Positions 17,427 to 26,517 of a DNA stretch of 64,000 bases are shown here, in pieces. Below the pieces are notes generated by a model, which saw only the letters and a list, made by a program, of their open reading frames with translations, ran no database searches and was not told the origin of the DNA. Position 1 is the first letter of the stretch. Each line of letters starts with the position of its first letter. The translations under genes and the position numbers were made by a program. The DNA is from Alteromonas abrolhosensis (GTDB taxonomy: Bacteria > Pseudomonadota > Gammaproteobacteria > Enterobacterales > Alteromonadaceae), in contig NZ_MEJH01000003.1 of NCBI RefSeq assembly GCF_001953635.1, positions 1,019,287-1,083,286 of the forward strand. The letters run 5' to 3'.

Positions 17427-20400
17427 ATGATTCATGAGGGTAACACACAAAAGTACAGGCTACGCAGGTCAGCAAAGGTAGTAAATGCATTGTTGGCAAG
17501 CGCGTTGTCTTTAGGGGCTGTTTCAATCAATGTTGCAGCAGAAACGGTTTGGCAAGAAGACTTCGAAGCAAGTGAACTCCAAGGTAAGGGGGCGACTGGC
17601 CCCATTGAAATTGGCACTAACGTGACTATCGAGGGTGTCGATCGTTGGTCAATTGATGTTTCTACAGGCGAATTAAGCGCAACTTCAGATTGGTTTCGCG
17701 TTCAAAACGGCGCGATGCAGGCCCGTGATGTTGATGGTGAAGTGGTATGGCAAAGTGAGTCTATAGACATAACCGGTCAGGGTGACATTACTATCGACGC
17801 TTTGTTATCTAAAAGCGGCACGATGGAAGAGAGTGATTATATAGACGTTTTCTACTCCGTCGACGGTGGAACGTTTGAACTTATTACACCTATCGCTGGT
17901 AGTGCTCACACAGTACAAGACGATTTTGAGAGCGGCAACGTTTCGGCTGCTATTGGCAGCGGTAGTAGCCTTGTTCTTAAAGTTGTTATGTCTAACAACG
18001 CAGGAACTGAATATCTTAATCTTGAGAGTATTACAGTTACCGGGTCTGGTGCCACAGACGGCGGTGACACACCTGACGAGGGCGGAGAGCCTTCAAGCGA
18101 ACTTCTATTCATAAGCGGAGCTTGCTTTAACTGCCCTGATTTAGAAGCAGTTAATTTAGCCAGTGATTATGTTGCGTCTGATTACTATGCGGCGCTTGAC
18201 GCTGCGATTGCAAACGGTGAAAGTGCGCAAACTTTAAAAGAAACAGCACACAACATTATTGAAAATGGTCACCGCACGTTGTCATATTCAGAGGTCTGGA
18301 CGGCGTTAACCTATACAGATGAAGACCCTGCTAATTCAAATAATATTATCTTGTTTTACAAAGGTATCTCTCAGGATAAATTCACCAACGGTAGCGGTAG
18401 CCAAAGCACTAATCAAGACAACTGGAACCGCGAACACGTATGGGCGAAAAGCCACGGGTTCCCTAGTTCAAGCCTGACTGCATACAGCGATATTCTACAT
18501 CTACGTCCTACCGATATTTCGGTGAATAGTTCACGGGGCAACTTGGACTTTGATTTTAGTGACAGCGAACTTTCTGAAGCACCGTTAAATCGTGTCGACA
18601 GTGACTCCTTTGAGCCACGCGATGCGGTTAAAGGTGACGTTGCACGTTCTATGCTTTACATGGATGTTCGTTATGACGGTAATACGGCTGGTGATACAGA
18701 AGACGATTTAGTATTAGTAAATCGCCTCACATCTACGAGTGAAGCGGCATTTGGTAAACTTTGCGTGCTGCTTCAGTGGCATGAAAGTGATCCGGTAGAT
18801 GACTTTGAGCGCCGTCGTAACGAGCGCGTTTATGAGTTCCAAGGCAACCGAAACCCGTTTATCGATAAGCCTGAACTTGCTTCACTTATCTTCAACGAAA
18901 GTTGTGACGGTACAGGTGGCGATACTGGTGGTGATACTGGCGGGGATACTGGTGGTGACACAGGAGGCGGCGAAACTCCTGCAACTAGCAGTATTTACAT
19001 CTCAGAATATATTGAAGGTGGAGACTTTAATAAAGGCATCGAGCTTTTTAATAGTTCTACACAGCCAGTCAGCCTAGCAGGTTATGAGCTGGTTCTTCTT
19101 TCTAATGGTGCTACCGCTGATGCGGATCGCAAGGTTCTTGCATTAGAAGGTACGATCCCTGCGGGTGGCGTAGTCACGTTTGCGCATGCTAGTGCGGCTC
19201 CTTCGCTTACCACTGGAGCCACTCTTAGTAGCTTCGTAATAAATTTCAATGGAGATGACTACATAGAGCTTGTCAATAACGGCCAAGTTATCGACGCGCT
19301 TGGTACATTCGGTGTTAAAACAAACTGGGGTAAGGACGTTACCTTAGTGCGCAAGAGTTCAGTGACCGCAGGTAACCCTAACCGCAACCCAGCTTTCACC
19401 CTAGAAGAGTGGGACAGTCTGCCAAAGGATACCTTTAGCAATTTTGGTACGCATAATGGTTCGGTAAGCGAGCCTACAGATCCTACTGACCCAACCGACC
19501 CAACAGATCCGGTAGCTGATGTCGTACTCATCAGCACGATTCAAGGGGATGGAGATGCATCACCACTTGCGGGGAGCGATGTTGTTGTTGAGGCAGTAGT
19601 GACCAAAGTTGTGTCAGAGATGAACGGATTTTTCATTCAAGAAGAAGCCAGTGACTCAGACGGTAATGCTTCTACTTCTGAAGGCGTGTTCGTTTACTCA
19701 ACGACTTTCACTGAGTTCCCTAGTGTGGGTGACGCTGTGCGTGTAAGCGGTGCAGTAGCCGAATACAACGGCATTACAGAAATTGTACTTAGCGCTAATG
19801 CTGAAGTTCTGGGATCAGGCGATAATATTTTATCGACGAACCTCGAGATGCCATTTGATGAGAGTGTAAACCTTGAATCATTTGAAGGTATGCAGGTTAG
19901 CTTCCAGCAAACCCTTAGTGTAACCGACATATATAACCTAGGGCGCTATGGACAGTTTAACGTTTCATCAGGTCGATTGATGATTCCTACAAACCAATAT
20001 GCAGCAGGCTCGAGCGAAGCGATTGCATTGGCAGAATCTAACGGCCGTAACACATTGTTGATTGATGACGGTTCAAATGCTCAAAACGCTGACGGTATTC
20101 CATTCCCTGTTGGCGGTTTATCACATGATAATCCGTTACGCTTAGGCGACAGCGTTGAAGGCCTTGAAGGTGTAATGCACTATGCATTTGGCGCTTACAA
20201 CTTAATTCCGGTGGGCGATCTTCAAACCGTTCGCACAAATCCGAGAACTAATGCACCACAGCTGGACGCGCAAGGCGATGTTAAAGTGGCAAGCTTTAAC
20301 GTACTTAACTACTTCAACGGTCCGAATTTCCCTACATCTCGTGGCGCAGACTCAGAAACTGAATTTGCCCGTCAGCAGGCGAAGACCGTAGCAGCCATCG

Positions 20401-21410
20401 TGGCAATGGATGCGGACGTCGTTGGTTTAGTGGAAATTGAAAACGACGGATATGGTAGTGATTCTGCTATCGCTTCACTTGTGGATAGCGTAAATGCTGA
20501 AATTGGTAGTGACGTGTACAGCTACGTCGAACTTGAATCATTACTAGGCGGTGATGAAATTGCTGTAGGTATTATTTATAAGCCTGCGACGGTTACGCCG
20601 CAAGGAGCAGCTGTTACTTCCTCTGACACGCCTTTTGACTACGGTAACCGTCAGCCGTTGCTGCAAAGCTTTAGCGTAAATAGTAACGACGAAGCCTTCA
20701 CACTTGCGGTAAATCACTTTAAATCTAAAGGGAGCTGTGGCAGTGCAACAGGTAACGACGCTGACTCGGGTGATGGACAAGGCTGCTGGAACGAACTGCG
20801 TACCCAAGCTGCAGAAGGACTTATAGCCCTTGTTCAACAAAATAGCGAAGTATTGTCTGACCGCGTCATTGTAATGGGCGACTTAAATGCTTATGCGAAG
20901 GAAGATCCCATTCTTGCTTTGGAAAGCGCAGGCTACAGTAACTTGGTAAACGTTTTCGAAGGCGACAGTGCTTACTCGTACAGCTTCGGTGGCGAAATGG
21001 GTTACTTAGATCACGCGTTATCAAGCCCGTCGCTTACAGAGTATGTGGTAGACGCTACGGTTTGGCATATCAACGCTGACGAACCTCGTGTCTTCGACTA
21101 CAACGTTGAATATAAGACTGAAACACAGCTATCAAGCTATTACGGCGCTGATGCTTATCGTTCATCTGACCACGACCCAGTAGTTGTAGTAATGGACTTC
21201 CCTGAAACAAGTGAGCCTGAGCCCATCGTTGGTGATTTTGACGGCGATAGTGACGTTGATAACTACGATGTCGTGGCGTTCTATACGTTGCTTCTACGAA
21301 ATCAAGCAACGGTTGAAGAACATGACTTCAACGGGGATAGCAGACTAAATATCTATGATTTGTATGCGTTAATGTCTATGTGTACACGTACAGCATGTGC
21401 AGTTCAGTAA
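17427..21410 (+). CDS. Exported double nuclease: endonuclease I + LTD + ExeM-type module + dockerin
   Basis: A 1327-residue secreted protein. Order: signal peptide (1-38); jelly-roll-like region (about 40-210); endonuclease I module (about 230-490) with the beta-beta-alpha metal motif NREHVWAKSHGFP and LHLRPTDISVNSSRGNLDF; Gly-Asp-Thr repeat linker (495-515); lamin-tail domain (525-678); PTD repeat linker; OB-like region; endonuclease/exonuclease/phosphatase module (about 950-1255) with FNVLNYFNG, MGDLNAYAKEDP and SSDHDPVVVV. The last 60 residues are a type I dockerin: two calcium loops, DFDGDSDVDNYD and DFNGDSRLNIYD. It should degrade extracellular DNA. ExeM-type nucleases often end in GlyGly-CTERM; here a dockerin replaces it. 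The PEP-CTERM gene starts 5 bp downstream. Confidence 0.93.
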   Translation: MIHEGNTQKYRLRRSAKVVNALLASALSLGAVSINVAAETVWQEDFEASELQGKGATGPIEIGTNVTIEGVDRWSIDVSTGELSATSDWFRVQNGAMQARDVDGEVVWQSESIDITGQGDITIDALLSKSGTMEESDYIDVFYSVDGGTFELITPIAGSAHTVQDDFESGNVSAAIGSGSSLVLKVVMSNNAGTEYLNLESITVTGSGATDGGDTPDEGGEPSSELLFISGACFNCPDLEAVNLASDYVASDYYAALDAAIANGESAQTLKETAHNIIENGHRTLSYSEVWTALTYTDEDPANSNNIILFYKGISQDKFTNGSGSQSTNQDNWNREHVWAKSHGFPSSSLTAYSDILHLRPTDISVNSSRGNLDFDFSDSELSEAPLNRVDSDSFEPRDAVKGDVARSMLYMDVRYDGNTAGDTEDDLVLVNRLTSTSEAAFGKLCVLLQWHESDPVDDFERRRNERVYEFQGNRNPFIDKPELASLIFNESCDGTGGDTGGDTGGDTGGDTGGGETPATSSIYISEYIEGGDFNKGIELFNSSTQPVSLAGYELVLLSNGATADADRKVLALEGTIPAGGVVTFAHASAAPSLTTGATLSSFVINFNGDDYIELVNNGQVIDALGTFGVKTNWGKDVTLVRKSSVTAGNPNRNPAFTLEEWDSLPKDTFSNFGTHNGSVSEPTDPTDPTDPTDPVADVVLISTIQGDGDASPLAGSDVVVEAVVTKVVSEMNGFFIQEEASDSDGNASTSEGVFVYSTTFTEFPSVGDAVRVSGAVAEYNGITEIVLSANAEVLGSGDNILSTNLEMPFDESVNLESFEGMQVSFQQTLSVTDIYNLGRYGQFNVSSGRLMIPTNQYAAGSSEAIALAESNGRNTLLIDDGSNAQNADGIPFPVGGLSHDNPLRLGDSVEGLEGVMHYAFGAYNLIPVGDLQTVRTNPRTNAPQLDAQGDVKVASFNVLNYFNGPNFPTSRGADSETEFARQQAKTVAAIVAMDADVVGLVEIENDGYGSDSAIASLVDSVNAEIGSDVYSYVELESLLGGDEIAVGIIYKPATVTPQGAAVTSSDTPFDYGNRQPLLQSFSVNSNDEAFTLAVNHFKSKGSCGSATGNDADSGDGQGCWNELRTQAAEGLIALVQQNSEVLSDRVIVMGDLNAYAKEDPILALESAGYSNLVNVFEGDSAYSYSFGGEMGYLDHALSSPSLTEYVVDATVWHINADEPRVFDYNVEYKTETQLSSYYGADAYRSSDHDPVVVVMDFPETSEPEPIVGDFDGDSDVDNYDVVAFYTLLLRNQATVEEHDFNGDSRLNIYDLYALMSMCTRTACAVQ

Positions 21411-21415
21411 GTGGA

Positions 21416-22033
21416 ATGAAAATGAAAAAATTTATTTTAATGGTAATGGCTATTGCTAGCTTTAGTGCAAACGCCGCAATAATTGAAATCTCTACGGATA
21501 AAACCATTTATCAAGTAGGGGAAACTATCACGGCAACGGTAAGCTTTTCTAACGAAGATGCGTTCTTAGGAATGACATCGTATCCCCAGTCTTTCGATGT
21601 ATACAACACGACTATTGGGTTTAATGAGTCGCTATTGAGCTTCATTGGCGCTTCTACGTTGAGTCCTTTTGGCGTGACAAGTAGCTTGAGTACTCCCGTG
21701 TTCGAGATGTTTCTACCTCTTTTTCCAGTGGGGGGACTTTTAGAGATAGGCTCACTGGCGTTCTTAGAGGAAATTGACTTGTTTTATCAGTTACAGCTAC
21801 CAGTGATTGGTTTATACACCGTGCAATTTCTTGCACAGTCTGCTGGAGACACAGCAATCAATGGGTTGTCTGGTTCGTATATTTTTCAAGGCACCAGAGG
21901 CGGCGTACTGACACCTATACAAGTAACCAGCGCAACTTTCACCATTGCACAAGTACCAGCGCCAGGAACACTTGTTTTATCGCTTTTGGCTTTAGGCGGC
22001 ATGGTTTTCGCTCGCAAACGTGTGAAGTCATAA
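21416..22033 (+). CDS. PEP-CTERM surface protein with a cohesin-like body
   Basis: About 205 residues. A signal peptide (KKFILMVMAIASFSANA) is followed by a beta-rich region of about 150 residues beginning IIEISTDKTIYQVGETITATV. The pattern VGETITATVSF, then YNTTIGFNESLLSF, then GLYTVQFLAQSAGDTAI resembles cohesin domains. The C-terminus is a PEP-CTERM signal: VPAPGT, a hydrophobic helix, and RKRVKS, so exosortase processing is expected. ATG at 21416 or 21422 is possible. The preceding gene, 5 bp upstream, encodes a dockerin-bearing nuclease, suggesting that this protein may hold it at the cell surface. The cohesin assignment is inferred from pattern only. Confidence 0.82.
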   Translation: MKMKKFILMVMAIASFSANAAIIEISTDKTIYQVGETITATVSFSNEDAFLGMTSYPQSFDVYNTTIGFNESLLSFIGASTLSPFGVTSSLSTPVFEMFLPLFPVGGLLEIGSLAFLEEIDLFYQLQLPVIGLYTVQFLAQSAGDTAINGLSGSYIFQGTRGGVLTPIQVTSATFTIAQVPAPGTLVLSLLALGGMVFARKRVKS

Positions 22034-22052
22034 ACCTTAATTGCTAAAAGTT

Positions 22053-22080
22053 TAAGCCCAGCCTAGTGCTGGGCTTTTTT
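22053..22080 (+). terminator. Rho-independent terminator after the nuclease/PEP-CTERM unit
   Basis: AAGCCCAGC pairs with GCTGGGCTT around a 5-base loop and is followed by TTTTTT. It closes the two-gene unit. Confidence 0.88.
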
Positions 22081-22147
22081 ATTTGTTTACTATTTACATG
22101 CGGCTTCAAATAAACCACACTGAATAAAAACACAATAAGTGCGCACC

Positions 22148-23035
22148 ATGTTAGATTCTATTTCTTTTTCTCAACGTCAGCGTCTGGCGTATATCGATTT
22201 TTGCTTATTATTTAAAGGGGCTATCCATCGCCAGGACTTAATAAATCGCTTTGAAGTGGGGTTGTCGGCTGGCTCTCGTGATTTTACATTATACAAAGAG
22301 CTCGCTCCTGATAACTTAATCTACGATCCAAGGGAAAAGCGTTACTTTCAAACAGAAAACTTTTTTCCGGTTTTTGAACACGATGCAAAACGAACCCTTG
22401 TAAAGCTGGCTAATGACATTTCAGACGGGTTTGATGCCATCGGCGATGTCCATTTCCCTGTGGAAAGTGCATCGTCACTAAATGTTCCTGATATTTTTGT
22501 GGTAGCAAAAGTGGTACAGGCCATAGTGAACAAAAAGGCAATGAGCGTAATCTACACGTCGCTATCCAGCGGCAGCGGCGCACGGGAGCTAGTACCTCAT
22601 AGTATTGTTGATAACGGTCAGCGCTGGCATGTTCGTGCATTCGATAGAAAGTCACAAAGCTTTAGAGATTTTGTACTGACAAGAATTAGTAAAGTAACGG
22701 TTAAAGCGGAGCCGGATGCTCACGAATGTGTTGAACACGATGAAGAATGGGGCAGACTAATCCCGCTTGAAATTGTACCTCACCCTAAAAACATTAAATA
22801 TCCCACCGCAATAGAGCTGGATTACGCAATGGAAGAAGGCGTGCTAAAACTTGAAGTGCGTGCGGCCATGGCAGGATATCTATTAAGGCGCTGGAATGTT
22901 GATTGTACTAAGCATGCAAGCTTACGCACTGGCGAATATCAACTTTGGCTTAGAAACCAGCAGAGCCTAGCTAATACCGATAATCTGGCAATTGCACCCG
23001 GGTATATCTCAGAACAAGAGCCCTACATGGTTTAA
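22148..23035 (+). CDS. WYL-domain transcriptional regulator
   Basis: About 295 residues. The N-terminal 90 residues form a winged-helix-type region (SFSQRQRLAYIDFCLLFKGA IHRQDLINRFEVG). The middle (about 120-195) is a WYL domain with KKAMSVIYTSLSSG, ELVPHSIVDNGQRWHVRAFD and RDFVLTRISKV. The C-terminus resembles a WCX dimer region. This layout is shared by BrxR/CapW-type repressors, some of which control phage defence, but no defence genes are adjacent. An alternative GTG start lies 9 bp upstream; neither start has a strong ribosome binding site. Confidence 0.82.
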   Translation: MLDSISFSQRQRLAYIDFCLLFKGAIHRQDLINRFEVGLSAGSRDFTLYKELAPDNLIYDPREKRYFQTENFFPVFEHDAKRTLVKLANDISDGFDAIGDVHFPVESASSLNVPDIFVVAKVVQAIVNKKAMSVIYTSLSSGSGARELVPHSIVDNGQRWHVRAFDRKSQSFRDFVLTRISKVTVKAEPDAHECVEHDEEWGRLIPLEIVPHPKNIKYPTAIELDYAMEEGVLKLEVRAAMAGYLLRRWNVDCTKHASLRTGEYQLWLRNQQSLANTDNLAIAPGYISEQEPYMV

Positions 23036-23090
23036 TATTGTGTGCGTGTGGTCTGTCGACCAACACGCAAGTAAATGACAGTAATCGCTG

Positions 23091-25214
23091 CTATCCAATG
23101 TACTTTTTAATGCAAACGAGCAGCGTGTCTTTATCTAAAGGTTTGGCTAGGAAGTCAGTCATGCCAGCAGCCAAACATTCTTCTTTGTCTTCTGCGAAGG
23201 CATTTGCAGTAAGCGCTACAATTGGTGTGTCGACTTCTAATGTTGTCCGCAACATCATTGAAGCTTCGATACCGCCCATTACAGGCATATTGCAGTCCAT
23301 TAAAATAAGGTCGAAGCGGTGACGCTTTGCCACTTCGACAGCGTCTTTTCCGTTTTTGACATGCAGGAACTTATAGCCTTCCGACTGCAATATGGTCTTT
23401 ACAATTTCTGCATTAATCTCGTTGTCTTCAGCAAGAAGTATCCGTTTCTTGTTGTTACCTTCTTGAATATCAGTACGAGAAATAGGTTTAGTCTCGATTA
23501 ACTTGCCTAAATCGTGTTCGAGTTCTCTACGGTTAATCGGCTTGGCATGAGTACGCCAAATTAGTTCAGAAACATCATTTTCATCCTCTAAACGTTCGAG
23601 TTCCGCAGATATCAAAATGATCTTAGGAAATTTCTGTGGGTTCATCGCCTTTAATTGTTCAAGCAAGTCTACACCACTCATTTCCGGCATGGATAAATCA
23701 AGTATTATAACGTCAAAGGCCAGAGGGCTATCTTCAAGGTAAGCTTTTGCACTCTCATAGCTTTTGGGCGCAATGGACATAGATGTAACAACGTGTTCAA
23801 AATATTCGCGACTGGTTTGCAAATCATCCACTATCGCACAACGTAGATTTGCACTGGGCTCAACAGAAATGTCGGGGAGTTGAGACTCTTCTGCCGCCAT
23901 AGTAAAGCTGAATGTACTGCCTTGGCCTATAAACGACGTAACGTTGATATCGCCATGCATGAGTTTTGCTAGTTGCTTAGCAATACTTAAACCAAGCCCA
24001 GTGCCACCGTATTCGCGGGTGGTGGATTGATCGGCTTGCTCAAATTTCTTGAAGATATTGTCAAGTTTCGATGATTCGATACCAATGCCTGTGTCGATAA
24101 CATCGAAGCTTAAATAGTTTCCGTTTGGGCGTTTGGTATAGGTGACCTTTAACGTGACAGAACCTTGCTCGGTGAACTTAATCGCATTACTTAGCAAGTT
24201 ATGAAGAATTTGCGACATACGTGTTATGTCACCTTTAATTACATGAGGTAAATCTGGGTCTTTCAAGTAGTGAAATTCAAGGCCTTTGCGTTGGCAGTAA
24301 ACCCGTTGCAACGACACGACATCGTCTAGAACTTGAAGTAGGTCTACAGGGGCCTGTTCAATTTTAATTTTGCCTGCCTCAATCTTTGATATATCGAGAA
24401 TGTCATTGATCAATACTAGTAATTGTCGGCCGGCTGTTTTAGCTTTCTTTAGGTAGATATTACTTTTTTCTGGGTTATCAATGGCCAACTCAATCATACC
24501 GAAGAGCCCATTCATTGGTGTACGAAGTTCATGGCTCATGCTTGATAGGAATTCTGACTTTGCTTTGCTTGCCCTACGGGCTTCTTCAGCGGAACTTTCA
24601 GCTTGTTCTTTCAAACTAGTGAGTTTTGCAAATGAGCGTTTAACGGTTCGCTCCATAGGCAAAAAGATGAATGCAGCCTCTATACATAGCAGTGCCAGCG
24701 TAGCTAGCCACAAGTAAACTTCAATAGAAAGAACAACATCAACCCTAGCTGTCGCGTCCTGCTCGAATTGCGCCACAACAAAGTCGAGCTGTTGCAAAAG
24801 GAATGTCAGTTCTCGAATATCTAAAAGTGAAACCGGTTGGCACTCTGCGCCGACTAATACTTGTTCGGCTCTATTGATATACGTTTTCACTCTGATATCA
24901 AGCTGGCCTTCGCCAAAGTATGTGTTGTAAATAGAGGAGGGCAGGCTACTTAACGAAATAAGTTGTTGGTGATTCTGGTTGAACCGCTCAAGTGAGCGCC
25001 CTAAATACTCTCTATCGTCGCTGTTATCACAAATGCTGGGGGAAGACGTAAGTAATGCAATACGCTGAGAAAGCATGCGCTGTTGACCTGCGACATTGAT
25101 TATTTCAGCGTCTTGTTTTTGATCGCTAATTAATTCATACAAAACGACAAACGAAAGAGTGATTAGCGTGGCGGTCAACAGTAACGCAACGATATAGCGA
25201 ACACGTATAGACAT
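23091..25214 (-). CDS. Hybrid sensor histidine kinase with PilJ-type N-terminus and two receiver domains
   Basis: A 707-residue membrane protein. Helices at residues 7-29 and about 165-187 flank a periplasmic helical sensor with the PilJ/NarX-like pattern INVAGQQRMLSQRIALL. The dimerisation domain has His228 in SHELRTPMNGLFG, and the ATPase domain has SNAIKFTEQG, DTGIGIES and GTGLGLSIAKQLA. Two receiver domains follow, with phosphoacceptors near 504 (ILDLSMPEMSG) and 639 (LMDCNMPVMGG). No output protein is adjacent. The sensor type suggests oxyanion or similar small-ligand sensing, but this is inference. Confidence 0.93.
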   Translation of the reverse strand: MSIRVRYIVALLLTATLITLSFVVLYELISDQKQDAEIINVAGQQRMLSQRIALLTSSPSICDNSDDREYLGRSLERFNQNHQQLISLSSLPSSIYNTYFGEGQLDIRVKTYINRAEQVLVGAECQPVSLLDIRELTFLLQQLDFVVAQFEQDATARVDVVLSIEVYLWLATLALLCIEAAFIFLPMERTVKRSFAKLTSLKEQAESSAEEARRASKAKSEFLSSMSHELRTPMNGLFGMIELAIDNPEKSNIYLKKAKTAGRQLLVLINDILDISKIEAGKIKIEQAPVDLLQVLDDVVSLQRVYCQRKGLEFHYLKDPDLPHVIKGDITRMSQILHNLLSNAIKFTEQGSVTLKVTYTKRPNGNYLSFDVIDTGIGIESSKLDNIFKKFEQADQSTTREYGGTGLGLSIAKQLAKLMHGDINVTSFIGQGSTFSFTMAAEESQLPDISVEPSANLRCAIVDDLQTSREYFEHVVTSMSIAPKSYESAKAYLEDSPLAFDVIILDLSMPEMSGVDLLEQLKAMNPQKFPKIILISAELERLEDENDVSELIWRTHAKPINRRELEHDLGKLIETKPISRTDIQEGNNKKRILLAEDNEINAEIVKTILQSEGYKFLHVKNGKDAVEVAKRHRFDLILMDCNMPVMGGIEASMMLRTTLEVDTPIVALTANAFAEDKEECLAAGMTDFLAKPLDKDTLLVCIKKYIG

Positions 25215-25305
25215 AAGGGTATTAGTGGCACAGTGGTAACTAAAAGATAATAGATACCAAGTGGTTACGCAATGTGCCGAGTAAATAACTTATTTTTATG
25301 TTGCA

Positions 25306-26508
25306 CTATTTAATATTGTAGATTGTGGTATCCGGCTTCCAGCCTCGCAATACCGCCTCTTTGGTGTAAAAAGCTGCAGCGTTGGCATCTAGAAAATGAG
25401 ACTCCATTGCTGGTGTAGTAGCTCTGTCGTAGGCACCTTCACCATGAGATTGGTATTCAGAAAACCTGGCTTCGGTGTGAGGACTAAATGGCCTTTTTTC
25501 TCCCGATGGGGTAGTGCCACCCATGGTAGTCCAACGAGCTTGCGTAATATGTCCTGACATGTAGGTGTTTACAAATGTGGTTTTGCCTACCGCATAAGGA
25601 TTGGCATAGCGGCCATCAGAAAAGCTGGTCGTTGGATGCCAAGGTCTTCCTAGTGCAACGCTCATATCTGGCACACCATCTTCTCTTTCTAGCTTGCAGT
25701 TATGGAACGTGAGTCCATATGGCCGCTGTAAGTGCGTACTTGGTGCAGTAATGTAACCAGTAAGTCCTTCGGCATCGCCGTTGGAATAACGGGCTCTTGA
25801 AAGAATTGTGACGCCATCAAAAAATGCTGTGCCTTCCCCAAAAATAAAATCTATATGTCCTGCTATTATTCCGCCTTCTATCAGAGCGCGGTCACCTTTC
25901 AAATAAAGGGTGTCTTGGTAACCCCATAGCGCGACGTTGTTAAGATAAGTGCGATCTGAATTAACGTCTGTTTTAAGTGCTACCGCTTGTGTACCTGAGA
26001 GGCGAGTCGGGTCATCTTTTGCTTTAACCTCGTTACCGGGATAATCAAAATCGTTGGTGATAGTGATGTTCTCTATGGTGACATTATTTCCTAATATTTC
26101 CACCGTGGCGGTGCGACGGGTTCCCCATTTTTCTTCAGAACCGTCTGAGACCTTTTGCCCCGCGTATCGGTTAAACACGATAGTTGTTGCATCTCGCGAT
26201 TCACCAACGATACGAAGATTATCTACGGCGATCACAACCCGTTCTCGGTAGGTGCCTTCTTTTACGAAAATAGTCCAAATTTTGCCCTGCTGTTGCGCTT
26301 GAGATTCAACATACGCCACTGCCTGGTTAACCGTTTGAAACTGATGGGGGGATGCATTCACTGACGTATCAACAGCTTCATTGGTACGTGATTTCATAAC
26401 TACAATATCGGTACCAGCAGGCATTGCTAGACAACAACCAGTGAATAGAATACCTGCCATTAGCGCAAAGGCTTTATAAACATCGTTACGCGCTTTGATA
26501 ATGTTCAT
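25306..26508 (-). CDS. Pectin methylesterase (CE8), lipoprotein
   Basis: A 400-residue right-handed beta-helix enzyme. Catalytic motifs are present: GYQDTLYLKG, GHIDFIFGEGTAFF (catalytic Asp) and LGRPWHPT (Arg). The N-terminus MNIIKARNDVYKAFALMAG then ILFTGCC is a lipoprotein signal, with Cys25 probably acylated. It removes methyl groups from homogalacturonan so that polygalacturonase can act. It is last in a minus-strand operon with GH105 and GH28, starting 9 bp after the GH28 stop, under the operator at 29264-29277. Confidence 0.95.
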   Translation of the reverse strand: MNIIKARNDVYKAFALMAGILFTGCCLAMPAGTDIVVMKSRTNEAVDTSVNASPHQFQTVNQAVAYVESQAQQQGKIWTIFVKEGTYRERVVIAVDNLRIVGESRDATTIVFNRYAGQKVSDGSEEKWGTRRTATVEILGNNVTIENITITNDFDYPGNEVKAKDDPTRLSGTQAVALKTDVNSDRTYLNNVALWGYQDTLYLKGDRALIEGGIIAGHIDFIFGEGTAFFDGVTILSRARYSNGDAEGLTGYITAPSTHLQRPYGLTFHNCKLEREDGVPDMSVALGRPWHPTTSFSDGRYANPYAVGKTTFVNTYMSGHITQARWTTMGGTTPSGEKRPFSPHTEARFSEYQSHGEGAYDRATTPAMESHFLDANAAAFYTKEAVLRGWKPDTTIYNIK

Positions 26509-26517
26509 AGCGTAGAT

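Noticed and set aside
18904-18970. Four 12-base direct repeats that could suggest a microsatellite or CRISPR-like array
   Set aside because: They are in frame and encode a Gly-Gly-Asp-Thr linker within the nuclease; there are no unique spacers.
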